Position numbers and translations under genes: made by a program. From Eshraghiella sp964405265 (GTDB lineage: Bacteria > Bacillota > Clostridia > Lachnospirales > Lachnospiraceae), in NCBI GenBank assembly GCA_964405265.1, contig CAYONC010000002.1, forward strand, positions 1 to 64,000: DNA of 64,000 bases, given 5' to 3'. Positions 18,181 to 26,840 of this stretch are shown here, in pieces. The first letter of the stretch is position 1. The number at the start of each line of letters is the position of its first letter. Under the pieces are notes generated by a model. It ran no database searches. It had not been told where the DNA came from and worked only from the letters and a program-made list of their open reading frames with translations.

Positions 18181-18996
18181 TCAATAAAATGTCTTAACAA
18201 GATTGCCTATAATCAGGTTCCAGCCGTCTGCCATAACAAAAAGCAATATCTTGAACGGTGCTGAAATAACCGTGGGCGGAAGCATCATCATACCCATGGA
18301 CATAAGTGCCGATGCCACAACCATATCTATTATGATAAACGGAATGTAAATCAAAAAACCGATTATAAATGCAATTCTCAATTCGCTTACAATAAAGCTC
18401 GGTATAAGAACGTATGTGGGAATATCATCATAATCCTCAAGCGTATCCGTATCAATTCCGGAAATATCAATAAACATCCTTATATCCTTGGTATTGGTCT
18501 GTTCAAACATAAATTCCCTTATTGGCTTCATACCCGCTTCAAGAGCTTCTTCACTGCTTATTTCACTTGCAGAAAGCGGCTTAATGGCATCATTATATAC
18601 ATTCTTAAATGTTGGTGCCATTATAAAAAATGTCAGAAACAAAGACAGACCCACCAGTACCTGGTTCGGAGGAGCCGACTGCGTACCGAGTGCTGCCCTT
18701 GTAAAATGCATTACGATTATTATTCTTGTAAAAGACGTAAGCATAATAAGAATGGAAGGTGCCAGTGCAATTACAGTTAATACAAGAAGTATCTGTAAAA
18801 CGCTTGCAAGGTCACTTCCATTTCCGGCTGCTATACCTATTGTAATTGTATTATTGGAATCAGAGGATGCGGTTGTCTCTCCACTAAGAATATCCGACGC
18901 ATACGCAGCATCTGCAGATGAATGGAATATTCCTGCTGCAACAATGATAACCGCAGCCAGCATGATTATCCTGAAGAAGAATTTATTTTTCTTCAT
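18181..18996 (-). CDS. fliP: Flagellar export apparatus protein FliP
   Basis: 271 residues: a cleavable-looking signal peptide (Lys-rich start, hydrophobic 8-26, Ala-rich exit), then the FliP core with the conserved LTSFTRIIIVMHFTR segment, a periplasm-type loop and the closing helices with MGMMMLPPTVIS and PFKILLF. It forms the pentameric part of the export gate. The first 14 bases overlap the end of fliO. Confidence 0.96.
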   Translation of the reverse strand: MKKNKFFFRIIMLAAVIIVAAGIFHSSADAAYASDILSGETTASSDSNNTITIGIAAGNGSDLASVLQILLVLTVIALAPSILIMLTSFTRIIIVMHFTRAALGTQSAPPNQVLVGLSLFLTFFIMAPTFKNVYNDAIKPLSASEISSEEALEAGMKPIREFMFEQTNTKDIRMFIDISGIDTDTLEDYDDIPTYVLIPSFIVSELRIAFIIGFLIYIPFIIIDMVVASALMSMGMMMLPPTVISAPFKILLFVMADGWNLIIGNLVKTFY

Positions 18997-19357
18997 CTTT
19001 TGATTCTTCCTTATTCATAATTCTGAACCTTCCGAATACATTTCCAAAGCTTTCCTTCTTATCTTCCGGTTCTGATTCATCAGCTTCAATCGGCTCAACC
19101 TCGCCAATTGCAGTTACCGTATCCTTACAGACTGCAATCAGAAAATACTTATTACCGACATTAACAACTTCAAGAATCTTATTGCCTGACATTCTGAAGC
19201 TCTCAACAATCTTAATGTTGCCGTAACTCATCTGCTTCTTCTGATAGGAACCAATCCATCTTGTCGTAAAATATGTAATGGCAAGCACCAGCACAAAAAT
19301 CAGCGTCACGGTAATAAATTGAACAATTCTGTTATCCGAAATTGAAATAATTACCAT
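18983..19357 (-). CDS. fliO: Flagellar biosynthesis protein FliO
   Basis: 124 residues: one N-terminal membrane helix (about 12-30) and a small cytosolic domain with the FliO pattern GNIKIVESFRMSGNKILEVVNVGNKYFLI, then an acidic tail. FliO is the chaperone-like scaffold for FliP ring assembly. It overlaps fliP by 14 bases and follows cheY by two bases. Confidence 0.92.
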   Translation of the reverse strand: MVIISISDNRIVQFITVTLIFVLVLAITYFTTRWIGSYQKKQMSYGNIKIVESFRMSGNKILEVVNVGNKYFLIAVCKDTVTAIGEVEPIEADESEPEDKKESFGNVFGRFRIMNKEESKDEEK

Positions 19358-19359
19358 AA

Positions 19360-19722
19360 TTAACCGACAACTTTTCTGACAGCCTCAATAACCCTGTCAG
19401 CCTGAAAAGGCTTAACAATAAAATCTTTCGCTCCGGACTGTATTGATTCAATAACCATTGCCTGCTGTCCCATTGCTGAGCACATAATAACCGACGCCTG
19501 CGGATGAGCCTCCTTAATCTTCTTAAGTGCCTGTATTCCGTCCATCTCCGGCATTGTAATATCCATAAGAACCAAATCCGGCTGAAGCTCGGCATACTTT
19601 TCAACAGCCTTAGCTCCATTCTCAGCTTCTCCTGCCACTGTATATCCGTTCTTGGTAAGAATATCCTTAATCATCATTCTCATAAATGCAGCATCATCGC
19701 ATATTAAAATGTTCTTAGCCAT
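19360..19722 (-). CDS. cheY: Chemotaxis response regulator CheY
   Basis: A stand-alone 120-residue receiver with the acidic pair Asp9-Asp10, phospho-site Asp54 (LMDITMPEMDG), Ser in MCSAMG and Lys in FIVKPF. Phosphorylated CheY binds the N-terminal peptides of FliM and FliY and alters motor rotation. It stands between fliY and fliO. The 76-base gap in front of it (19723-19798) is wider than most gaps in this operon and very AT-rich, with TATAAT on the minus strand (complement of 19765-19770) but no convincing -35 hexamer. Confidence 0.96.
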   Translation of the reverse strand: MAKNILICDDAAFMRMMIKDILTKNGYTVAGEAENGAKAVEKYAELQPDLVLMDITMPEMDGIQALKKIKEAHPQASVIMCSAMGQQAMVIESIQSGAKDFIVKPFQADRVIEAVRKVVG

Positions 19723-19798
19723 AATATCTTTCTCCTATCGCCACTAATTTTCACATCTTTTATAATTATACAATAGTTTTTTATTTTTTCCTACTGTT

Positions 19799-21019
19799 TT
19801 ATTTAATAATTTCAGTAATTTTGATACCAAAACTTTCCTCGATGACAACAACTTCACCTTTTGCGACATATTTGCCGTTTACAAGAACGTCAATCGGTTC
19901 TCCGGCAATCTTGTTCAGCTCGACAATGGTACCCGGTGCAAATTCAAGTATGTCCTTTATTGATTTGGTAGTTCTTCCGAGTTCAACGGTAACCTCAAGC
20001 GGAACATCCATGATAAGATTAATGTTCTCGTTCCCCGGCATCGAACTGCCTCCCGTAAAAGGCTGGAAGCTTGCCGGACGTACATTAACATTCTCCTGAG
20101 GTACAGGCGTTCCGTATCCCATCATATTAGGCATTCCGTATCCCGACATCTGCTGAGGCTGCATATATCCTCCTGCAGGCATTCCGTATCCCGACATCTG
20201 TCCCATATCCGGAGCCTGTGCCGCGGGCTGAATATTCTGTACCGGTATCTGCTCCGAAGCCTGTGCCGCCGGTGTATCATATGAAGCAGTCGTAATGCTG
20301 TCATCCGTTGTATTGGTTATTGAACCGAGCGTCTCACTCATAAATACATCATAAAGATTTCTTGCAAAATCTGCCGGATACAGCTGCATAATCTCACTGT
20401 CAACAAGATCGCCGATAGTCATTCTGAAAGACACCTTAACAAATTCTTCCTGAAGGAAATCAGGCACCTCTTCCTTCTTATCCGAATCTTCTATCTGAAG
20501 ATCTATAAGATTGGCTATCGGAGGGCTGATGTCAATCTTTCTTCCAAGCATGGACGACATTGAAGTGGCAGCTGAACCCATCATCTGGTTCATTGCCTCT
20601 CCTATCGCACTAAGATGCAGTTCTCCGATAGGTTCTTCATTATAAGTACCGCTTCCGCCCATCATGAGATCCGTAATAATCTTAACATCCCTTTCCTTCA
20701 GAACAAGTACGTTCTTTCCGTCAAGGCCTGCCGTATATGATATCTGTAAAAATACGCATGGCTTGTCATAGGCCTGTGAAAGGCCGTTCCAATCCATATA
20801 AGTAACCTGTGGTGTTGTGATGTTAACTACCTGATTCAGTAATGTACTAAGGGTTGTTGCTGCCGTACCCATGCTTATATTGGAGATTTCTCCGATAGCA
20901 TCCTTCTGCTCATCCGTAAGCAGCTCTTCCCTGCCGTAAGTGGCATCGCTTCCGAAGTTATCAATATTGGCACCGGCTAATAAAGCATTAATTTCTTCCT
21001 GTGATAACATTCCGTCCAT
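19799..21019 (-). CDS. fliY: Flagellar switch protein and CheY-P phosphatase FliY (FliN)
   Basis: 406 residues: a CheY-P-binding start (MLSQEEINALL), a CheC-type phosphatase domain with both active helices intact (D40-E44-N47 and S138-E142-N145), a long low-complexity linker (about 236-332, rich in Gln, Ala, Pro, Met, Gly and Tyr with two MSGYGMP copies) and a C-terminal SpoA/FliN domain (333-406) that builds the C-ring. FliY combines motor structure with signal termination. The start codon follows directly on the fliM stop codon. The Met/Gly/Tyr-rich linker is unusual in composition. Confidence 0.94.
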   Translation of the reverse strand: MDGMLSQEEINALLAGANIDNFGSDATYGREELLTDEQKDAIGEISNISMGTAATTLSTLLNQVVNITTPQVTYMDWNGLSQAYDKPCVFLQISYTAGLDGKNVLVLKERDVKIITDLMMGGSGTYNEEPIGELHLSAIGEAMNQMMGSAATSMSSMLGRKIDISPPIANLIDLQIEDSDKKEEVPDFLQEEFVKVSFRMTIGDLVDSEIMQLYPADFARNLYDVFMSETLGSITNTTDDSITTASYDTPAAQASEQIPVQNIQPAAQAPDMGQMSGYGMPAGGYMQPQQMSGYGMPNMMGYGTPVPQENVNVRPASFQPFTGGSSMPGNENINLIMDVPLEVTVELGRTTKSIKDILEFAPGTIVELNKIAGEPIDVLVNGKYVAKGEVVVIEESFGIKITEIIK

Positions 21020-22003
21020 TTAGCCTTCATCTCCTCTCAGTATATTTGTAAGTCTTACTGCATAATTATCATTGGTTGAACCCGGCAGAGCCGTAAACTT
21101 TCTGATATTGCCAACATAGACATCAAGCTCGTCATCAACCCTGCAGTTGAGTCTGATGATGTCGCCTACATTGAGATTAATAAAATCATTAACCGATATG
21201 GAGCTGCTGCCAAGAACAGCCTTAATCGGAATCTGTGCTTTTGATATAAGGGATGCAATAGCTTCTTCATAAGTATTAACATCCTTGTTCTGCATATTTG
21301 AGAACCAGTACTTGGTATTAAGCTTATCCATTACAGGTTCAAGAACCGCAAACGGAAGAATGACATTCATAAGTCCTTCCGCATCGCCAACCTTCATGCT
21401 TATTGTTACAATGGCAATCATTTCCGTCGGCGAAATAAGCTGGGCAAACTGTGGATTGGTCTCTATCCGTTCCAGTCTCGGAACTATACTCAATACATTC
21501 TGCCACGGCTCCCTCAAAAGATTAATGCATATATTAAAAATTCTCTCGGTTATGGTAAGTTCAATTTCCGAAAAATCCCTTCCCTTTTCCAAAGGCTGCC
21601 CGCTGCCTCCCAAAAGGCGGTCTATAATTGCAAATCCTAAATTGGTACCAAGCTCCATTATTATATTGCCTTCAAGCGGTTCAAAACCGACAACCCCAAG
21701 CAGTACCGGATTGGATAATGCATTGGAAAACTCAGAATAAATAACCGCTTCCGAATTCATCACTTCAACCTGTACCGGAAGCCTTAAATAAGCAGGCAGA
21801 TTAGTTGAAAGCAGTCGTGCATAATGTTCAAAAATTATTTCCAGCGTTCGAAGATGTTCCTTGGAGAACTTGGCAGGTCTTGCAAAATCATAATTCTTAA
21901 CGGTTTTCTCGTCCTTATTCTTAATCTCGTCTACATCCAGTTCACCGCTGCTCAGCTGTTTCAGCAGATTATCAATTTCACTCTGCGAAAGTACTTCGCC
22001 CAT
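21020..22003 (-). CDS. fliM: Flagellar motor switch protein FliM
   Basis: 327 residues: the CheY-P-binding peptide LSQSEIDNLL at residues 5-14, the CheC-like middle domain (about 45-240) without the phosphatase residues, and the C-terminal SpoA domain that pairs with FliY/FliN. It forms the C-ring wall between FliG and FliY. Typical length and context. Confidence 0.97.
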   Translation of the reverse strand: MGEVLSQSEIDNLLKQLSSGELDVDEIKNKDEKTVKNYDFARPAKFSKEHLRTLEIIFEHYARLLSTNLPAYLRLPVQVEVMNSEAVIYSEFSNALSNPVLLGVVGFEPLEGNIIMELGTNLGFAIIDRLLGGSGQPLEKGRDFSEIELTITERIFNICINLLREPWQNVLSIVPRLERIETNPQFAQLISPTEMIAIVTISMKVGDAEGLMNVILPFAVLEPVMDKLNTKYWFSNMQNKDVNTYEEAIASLISKAQIPIKAVLGSSSISVNDFINLNVGDIIRLNCRVDDELDVYVGNIRKFTALPGSTNDNYAVRLTNILRGDEG

Positions 22004-22042
22004 CTTCTCTCACCTTCTTTCCGTATGTGTAATCCAGTAATC

Positions 22043-22564
22043 TTATGTGATTATAAATTGTGAAAATGATACATCATATATAAAATCCGAATCAAAATAC
22101 TCCTGAAGCATCTTCAGCACTTTACGTTCCATTTCCTTCTTGGCGGTATTAGCCTGTGCTGATGTATATTCCATAACTATGTCTCCGATGCTTCCGCTTA
22201 TGTAAGTCATTGCGGAATTAAGCGCATTGCTTTTCTGTGCATAGTCACTGTGTCTGGTATTAATGGCAAGTATTACGCTGAGCTTGATGTGACTTGCCTT
22301 ATCTCCCGTCGACTTAAGGTTGAAAACCTGCTCCGTTTTGCTTTCTGAAAATACAACGGGAATATATTCAAGATCCTCAATCGGCACATCCTTATTATCC
22401 CCGTCTTCTCCGTTAACGTCAAGGTCAATTATCTTACATATTTTGTCAACAAGATTGTTGGTTCTGTTAACAGACGGAACAAAAGTAAATATAAGAACTG
22501 CCGTAAGCACAAGGTTAATAAGAACCAGTGCAAGTATCAGTAAATTAATAACGCCTTTCTTCAT
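22043..22564 (-). CDS. fliL: Flagellar basal body-associated protein FliL
   Basis: 173 residues: a single N-terminal membrane helix (about 6-28) and an extracytoplasmic domain of the stomatin-like FliL fold, ending in a DFIYDVSFSQFIIT strand. FliL surrounds stator units and supports torque. The ATG at 22564 is chosen; a GTG nine bases upstream is possible and neither has a strong ribosome-binding site. Placed between motB and fliM, consistent with its role. Confidence 0.88.
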   Translation of the reverse strand: MKKGVINLLILALVLINLVLTAVLIFTFVPSVNRTNNLVDKICKIIDLDVNGEDGDNKDVPIEDLEYIPVVFSESKTEQVFNLKSTGDKASHIKLSVILAINTRHSDYAQKSNALNSAMTYISGSIGDIVMEYTSAQANTAKKEMERKVLKMLQEYFDSDFIYDVSFSQFIIT

Positions 22565-22601
22565 GTTGTACACCCATACTCATATAAGAGTCCCTTTCGA
22601 T

Positions 22602-23402
22602 TCATTTGCTGCTGAAGCTGTTATATATTTTAATTTCTACTCTTCTGTTCTGCGCTCTTCCCTCTGCAGTGTCGTTGGTGGCAATCGGTGCATATTCACC
22701 CCTGCCGGAATGTTTCAGTTTTGCAGGATTAATTCCCGCATCCACAAGATATTCAAAAACGGACAATGCCCTGTAATCAGACAATACGTTATTGCTTGTG
22801 AATATTCCGCTGTTAATCGGAATATTGTCCGTATGTCCTTCTATTTCAATAAGATGGTCTTCATATTCCTTAAGCACCACTGCAACGTCATCAAGAAGCA
22901 ACATTGCTTCGTCAGTCAGTGTTGCCGATGCTGATGCAAACAAAAGTGCGCCCTTCATGTTAAGGCATACATAATGCTGTGTAACCTGCACTTCAACAAC
23001 GTCAGACCTTCCTGCCTTATCAAGGAAATCGCTGATGCTCTCTCCCATATTTTCTGATTCCTGCAGCCCTGCCTTGTCAAGGATATCCTGAGCATCATCA
23101 AGGTCAGTCCTGTCTTCCCCGTCCTCATTCTTACCCATGCTCGAATAATATTCACTAAGATCATTAAGCTGGCTGGCACCACTGGCTATCAGCATACCGT
23201 CTTCAATTCCCGATGAGCCTCCGTCAAGTATACTGTAGCTTGATGAAAATGAGGCAACTATCTGCTGAAATTTCTCGGCATCAACATCTGACATGGCAAA
23301 AAGCATAACAAAAAAGCACAAAAGAAGATTCATCAAATCGGCGAATGTATTCATCCAGCCGTCTGTTCTCATTGGCGGGTCTTCCTGTCTGTTCCTACTC
23401 AT
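22602..23402 (-). CDS. motB: Flagellar stator protein MotB
   Basis: 266 residues: a short cytosolic start, one membrane helix with the proton-carrying Asp22 in NTFADLMNLLL, a plug/linker region with the acidic stretch GKNEDGEDRTDLDD, and a C-terminal OmpA-like peptidoglycan-binding domain (EGHTDNIPI, RALSVFEYL, NRRVEI). The ATG at 23402 has GGAGGTGA eight bases upstream and overlaps the end of motA; a GTG at 23414 is less likely. Confidence 0.95.
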   Translation of the reverse strand: MSRNRQEDPPMRTDGWMNTFADLMNLLLCFFVMLFAMSDVDAEKFQQIVASFSSSYSILDGGSSGIEDGMLIASGASQLNDLSEYYSSMGKNEDGEDRTDLDDAQDILDKAGLQESENMGESISDFLDKAGRSDVVEVQVTQHYVCLNMKGALLFASASATLTDEAMLLLDDVAVVLKEYEDHLIEIEGHTDNIPINSGIFTSNNVLSDYRALSVFEYLVDAGINPAKLKHSGRGEYAPIATNDTAEGRAQNRRVEIKIYNSFSSK

Positions 23403-24201
23403 TACCGCCTTCACCTCCGCCTATGTCTTCAACATAACGAGTTCTTTCATTAGGTGCAAGGAATGATTTAAGCTTCTCTTCAATTACACGTGGATTCTCT
23501 CCGGCCTGAATTGACAGGAGACCCTCAACCAATACTTCCTTGAGTGTTATCTCTTCGACATTAATTGCACGCAGCTTATTGGCAATAGGAGTCGCTATCC
23601 AGTTGGCAAGCATGGAGCCGTAGAATGTGGTAACAAGCGCAGTTGCCATATTAGGTCCCAGCGAATCTGCATCCGACATATTCTTAAGCATATTGATAAG
23701 ACCGATAAGGGTACCTATCATACCCCACGCCGGGCCCATTGCTGACAGCGTATCCCAGAAGCCTGCAACCTTCTTATGTCTCTGTTCAACACAATTAATC
23801 TCCGTTTCAAGGATCGCTCTTACAAGATCAGGCTCGGTACCGTCAACTATGAGAAGTATTCCCTTCTTCATAAATTCATCATCCAGTCCTTCTGCCGCTT
23901 CCTCTAACGCCAACAAGCCTTCCTTACGTGCCACGTTGGAAAGCTCGATTATCTTCTTAATTGCCTCTGTCTGATCATACTTATTCTGCTTCAGAGAAAG
24001 CGTAAACCCCTTAAAACCGCTTATAAAATCCTTAAGCTTATGAGACGTAAGCGTAGAACAGAATGCTCCGCCAAATGTAATGAAAATTGATGCAGGATCT
24101 ATAAAATTCTGAAGTGCTGAGAACCCCGCATCTCCTGTCGTTATTCCAAAAACCACAAGTCCAAAACATAATATCAATCCAATTAATGTTGCTAAATCCA
24201 T
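23395..24201 (-). CDS. motA: Flagellar stator protein MotA
   Basis: 268 residues with four membrane helices, the large cytosolic loop between helices 2 and 3 that touches FliG, and the conserved PAWGMIGTLIGLINML segment in helix 3. Five MotA surround two MotB. The nearest ATG (24201) has GGTGAT upstream; the frame also opens at a TTG (24210). In B. subtilis motAB lies outside the fla/che operon; here it is embedded between flbD and fliL. Confidence 0.96.
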   Translation of the reverse strand: MDLATLIGLILCFGLVVFGITTGDAGFSALQNFIDPASIFITFGGAFCSTLTSHKLKDFISGFKGFTLSLKQNKYDQTEAIKKIIELSNVARKEGLLALEEAAEGLDDEFMKKGILLIVDGTEPDLVRAILETEINCVEQRHKKVAGFWDTLSAMGPAWGMIGTLIGLINMLKNMSDADSLGPNMATALVTTFYGSMLANWIATPIANKLRAINVEEITLKEVLVEGLLSIQAGENPRVIEEKLKSFLAPNERTRYVEDIGGGEGGNE

Positions 24202-24237
24202 AATTTCCAATCACCCGCACTATGTATAATATATATA

Positions 24238-24456
24238 TCAGACATTCTGTGATATCTGTTCTATTCTAAACAAATCTGCATAAACATCCCTTTTATAAGA
24301 TAATACTAAATTTTTTACTTCTTGTCTACTTTCTTTTACTATAAATTTTCTTCCCGTAGTAAGTGTAATAACCGTATCCGGTGTTGTTTCAACGATCTCA
24401 ATAAGCTCCGGATTAAGGGAAAATTTCACTCCGTTAAGTCTTGTAAGTTCAATCAT
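24238..24456 (-). CDS. flbD: FlbD-family flagellar protein
   Basis: 72 residues, soluble, with the family pattern MIELTRLNG, IETTPDT-ITLT-G-K and a helical tail. This small FlbD/SwrD family is found between flgE and motA in many Firmicutes; B. subtilis SwrD is needed for full motor torque. It is unrelated to the Caulobacter regulator of the same name. The start follows a hairpin at 24471-24502 that may lower its expression. Confidence 0.9.
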   Translation of the reverse strand: MIELTRLNGVKFSLNPELIEIVETTPDTVITLTTGRKFIVKESRQEVKNLVLSYKRDVYADLFRIEQISQNV

Positions 24457-24470
24457 AATGTCACCCCGCT

Positions 24471-24502
24471 AAAAATGCCCGCCTGCTGTTATGCAGGCAG
24501 GC
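24471..24502 (-). terminator. Intra-operon terminator-like hairpin between flgE and flbD
   Basis: A 10-bp GC-rich stem (arms 24493-24502 and 24477-24486, one G-U pair) with a six-base loop is followed on the minus strand by ATTTTTAG, starting nine bases after the flgE stop. It has the form of a factor-independent terminator, though the T run is short. Since the operon continues, it is probably a partial terminator or an mRNA 3' stabiliser that sets the hook-to-motor expression ratio. Confidence 0.75.
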
Positions 24503-24510
24503 TCAATAAA

Positions 24511-25842
24511 TTATCTCTTAAGATTTATCAGTTCTTCAAGCATGGTATCCGATACCGTAATTATTCTCGAGTTTGCCTGATAACCACGCTGTGTGGTAAT
24601 CATGTCGGTAAATTCCGAAGCAAGGTCTACATTGGACATTTCAAGAACTCCGGTACTGAAATATCCGCCGTCCTCCGTAATGTCATCTCCTATTCCGTCA
24701 AACTCACCGGAGTTAAGTGTCGCGGAAAAAAGATTATCACCTGCTTTTTCAAGTCCTGAGAGGTTGGTGAAATTTGCAACCGCTATCTGGGCAATTACCC
24801 TTGTGTCACCATTGTCATATGATGCAACAATAATACCGTCCTTCTGTATGCTTATACCGGACATTGAACCTACCAGTCTGCCTGCTCCTAAGCCTTCAAG
24901 GTCACCTCTTACGGCATTAAACTTGGTATCACTTCCGAGGCATGTCATGCTTGAGAAATCCATTGTTACCGGATTACCGTCCGAACCGAGCGAATCAATT
25001 CCAAGCTCCTTCACGTTAAGTGAAATCTTACCATCTGCCGGTGCCGCAAGATCACCGGTAACAGAATTAAATTCAAGCGTGGCATCCTTAATGAGTTCTT
25101 CAAGAATATCATCCTCATCTGCTCCAAGATCTACCTTGTTGCCATTGCATGTAACTGCCGTCGCAGAGAGCGTATATTTATAATCATCATCCGCATCCTG
25201 AGTAAGCTTTACCGTTACCTGATATTCATAACCGAGAGAATCATAAAATGTTACATTAAGACTTCTGCCTGTTCCTGCCGCAAAACTCTCATCCTCTTTA
25301 TTGACATTTCCCGAAATTGATACGTCGGTAGTTGCAACCGGGTCAGCGTACTTGTTCTCCGGAGCATACAGATTAATTGATGTTACGTTAGTCTTAATTA
25401 TGTTGCCTTCTGAATCAGCTCTCCAGCCCTGTACGGAATATCCCTGAGGCGTAACAAGCGTACCGGCGTTATCAACCGTAAAATTACCTGCCTTTGTAAA
25501 ATAATTCTGTCCCGCATTATTTACAATGAACATTGAATCACCGTTAATCATTATGTCAAAAGGATTATTGGTTGACTGCGAACCGCCGGCATCCGTAACC
25601 TTGGTATTGATTGCCGCAACGGTTGAACCGAGACCTATCTGCTTGGCATTGGTACCGCCTCTTCCGGTCTCCGCATTGGCTCCTGAAGCATTCTGTGTTG
25701 TCTGATAAAATACGTCACTGAAGGTTACCGTCTGCGACTTATAACCGACAGTATTTACGTTAGCGATGTTATTACCGATAACATCCATTTTAGTCTGGTG
25801 TGTTTTAAGACCTGCCACACCGGAATAGAGTGATCTCATCAT
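24511..25842 (-). CDS. flgE: Flagellar hook protein FlgE
   Basis: 443 residues with the axial-protein N-terminus (MMRSLYSGVAGLKTHQ and NNIANVNTVGYK), the hook-specific middle domains (including SGNVNKEDES) and the C-terminal heptad helix with TDMITTQRGYQANSRII. It is exported to form the hook. The open frame continues upstream to 25911, but that part lies in a structured leader and is unlike the family; ATG 25842 is preceded by GGCAGGT, and a second ATG follows directly. Confidence 0.95.
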   Translation of the reverse strand: MMRSLYSGVAGLKTHQTKMDVIGNNIANVNTVGYKSQTVTFSDVFYQTTQNASGANAETGRGGTNAKQIGLGSTVAAINTKVTDAGGSQSTNNPFDIMINGDSMFIVNNAGQNYFTKAGNFTVDNAGTLVTPQGYSVQGWRADSEGNIIKTNVTSINLYAPENKYADPVATTDVSISGNVNKEDESFAAGTGRSLNVTFYDSLGYEYQVTVKLTQDADDDYKYTLSATAVTCNGNKVDLGADEDDILEELIKDATLEFNSVTGDLAAPADGKISLNVKELGIDSLGSDGNPVTMDFSSMTCLGSDTKFNAVRGDLEGLGAGRLVGSMSGISIQKDGIIVASYDNGDTRVIAQIAVANFTNLSGLEKAGDNLFSATLNSGEFDGIGDDITEDGGYFSTGVLEMSNVDLASEFTDMITTQRGYQANSRIITVSDTMLEELINLKR

Positions 25843-25885
25843 AATGAAATTACCTGCCTTTCTGTTAATACAGAGGGCGTATTCC

Positions 25886-25938
25886 GTGTCTCCTCCGTCA
25901 TTCAGAGACACTAAAAGTTTCCATAAGGTCCAACTTTT
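25886..25938 (-). other. Two stem-loops in the flgE leader
   Basis: Two inverted repeats lie between the upstream orf and flgE: arms AAAAGTT/AACTTTT (25913-25919 with 25932-25938, overlapping the upstream stop codon) and a perfect 7-bp GTGTCTC/GAGACAC pair (25886-25892 with 25905-25911). Neither is followed by a T run. Together with the hairpin after flgE they bracket the hook gene, suggesting processing or stabilisation of a flgE mRNA segment. Inference only. Confidence 0.5.
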
Positions 25939-26320
25939 ACACTAATACCGCACCGTCTATATTTGTATAAATATTTTCTCCTTCACTGTCCTTCTGCATT
26001 GCCGTTATAACCGTTCTGCTTCCTGTATTTACTATAAATGCAAGACCGTCCATAAGGACAAGTGATTCCTTAATTCCCTTCTCACTGCTTAACCGGGTTC
26101 CCTTTTCAAGTCTGTCAAGCTGTTCCTCAGACAGATTTATGTTCCTGTCCATAAGCCTCCTGCTGGCATGCTTTGAAAATTTCAGTTCCGTATTGAACTT
26201 TTCATTCAGAACATCCTGAAACGATACAGTGCTCTCAGCCGGCTTATTCTGTACCGGTCTGTTCAGATACTGTCCGGTAACCTGCTCAATGGAAGAGAAA
26301 ATGTGATTTTTGACATCCAT
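25937..26320 (-). CDS. Flagellar operon protein of the TIGR02530 type
   Basis: 127 residues, soluble. The central part KFSKHASRRLMDRNINLSEE followed by a helix and short strands with SLVLMDGLAFIVN and RTVITAM is characteristic of the conserved family found between flgD and flgE in Firmicutes and some other phyla (TIGR02530). Its function is unproved; the position suggests a role in hook assembly, perhaps as a FlgD- or FlgE-linked factor. Its gene is flanked by flgD (30-base gap) and flgE. Confidence 0.88.
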   Translation of the reverse strand: MDVKNHIFSSIEQVTGQYLNRPVQNKPAESTVSFQDVLNEKFNTELKFSKHASRRLMDRNINLSEEQLDRLEKGTRLSSEKGIKESLVLMDGLAFIVNTGSRTVITAMQKDSEGENIYTNIDGAVLV

Positions 26321-26349
26321 ATCATCATACCTTCCTGAAAAAACAACGA

Positions 26350-26829
26350 CTACTCCGTCTGCGTTCCGGCATTCTTTTTGTCTGCCTCCTGCATAAGCTG
26401 TTCGTAATAAGCTTCATCCACAACCGAATACAACTTGTCAACATTATACAGATTGTCATCAATCGACAGATATACGCCGTCGCTAAGCTTCTCGATGCAC
26501 TGCACTACTCCGGTTACATATGTCGTGCTTCCGCTGCTGCTGTCCGTTTCAGCAAGAATAACCCTCTTGCCCACAAGATCTGCCGCTCCCTGCTCCTTAA
26601 TGCTGTCACCAAGTGACTGAAGCTCCTCAACCTGTGTAAATGAAGACATCTGCGTTACCCATTCCGTATTAGATGAAGGTTCAAGCGGATCCTGATACTG
26701 CATCTCGGCAACGAGTATCTGGAGAAATGCATCCTTGTCAAGTGAATCATTTCCTGTTTTTCTCTCATTGGTATCGGTAGTATAATTCGCTACCACCTTA
26801 CCGTTAACTACCTGTGCTGCAACTGCCAT
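26350..26829 (-). CDS. flgD: Hook cap scaffold protein FlgD
   Basis: 159 residues. The N-terminal half holds the FlgD signature LDKDAFLQILVAEMQYQDPLEP and TEWVTQMSSFTQVEEL; the C-terminal half is a short strand domain of the small clostridial type, without the full Ig-like and Tudor-like domains of E. coli FlgD (231 residues). It caps the growing hook. It directly follows fliK. Confidence 0.93.
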   Translation of the reverse strand: MAVAAQVVNGKVVANYTTDTNERKTGNDSLDKDAFLQILVAEMQYQDPLEPSSNTEWVTQMSSFTQVEELQSLGDSIKEQGAADLVGKRVILAETDSSSGSTTYVTGVVQCIEKLSDGVYLSIDDNLYNVDKLYSVVDEAYYEQLMQEADKKNAGTQTE

Positions 26830-26840
26830 ACTCTTCTCCT

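Noticed and set aside
25843..25911. N-terminal extension of flgE
   Set aside because: The sequence is a structured leader; hook proteins begin at the MRSLYSG motif.
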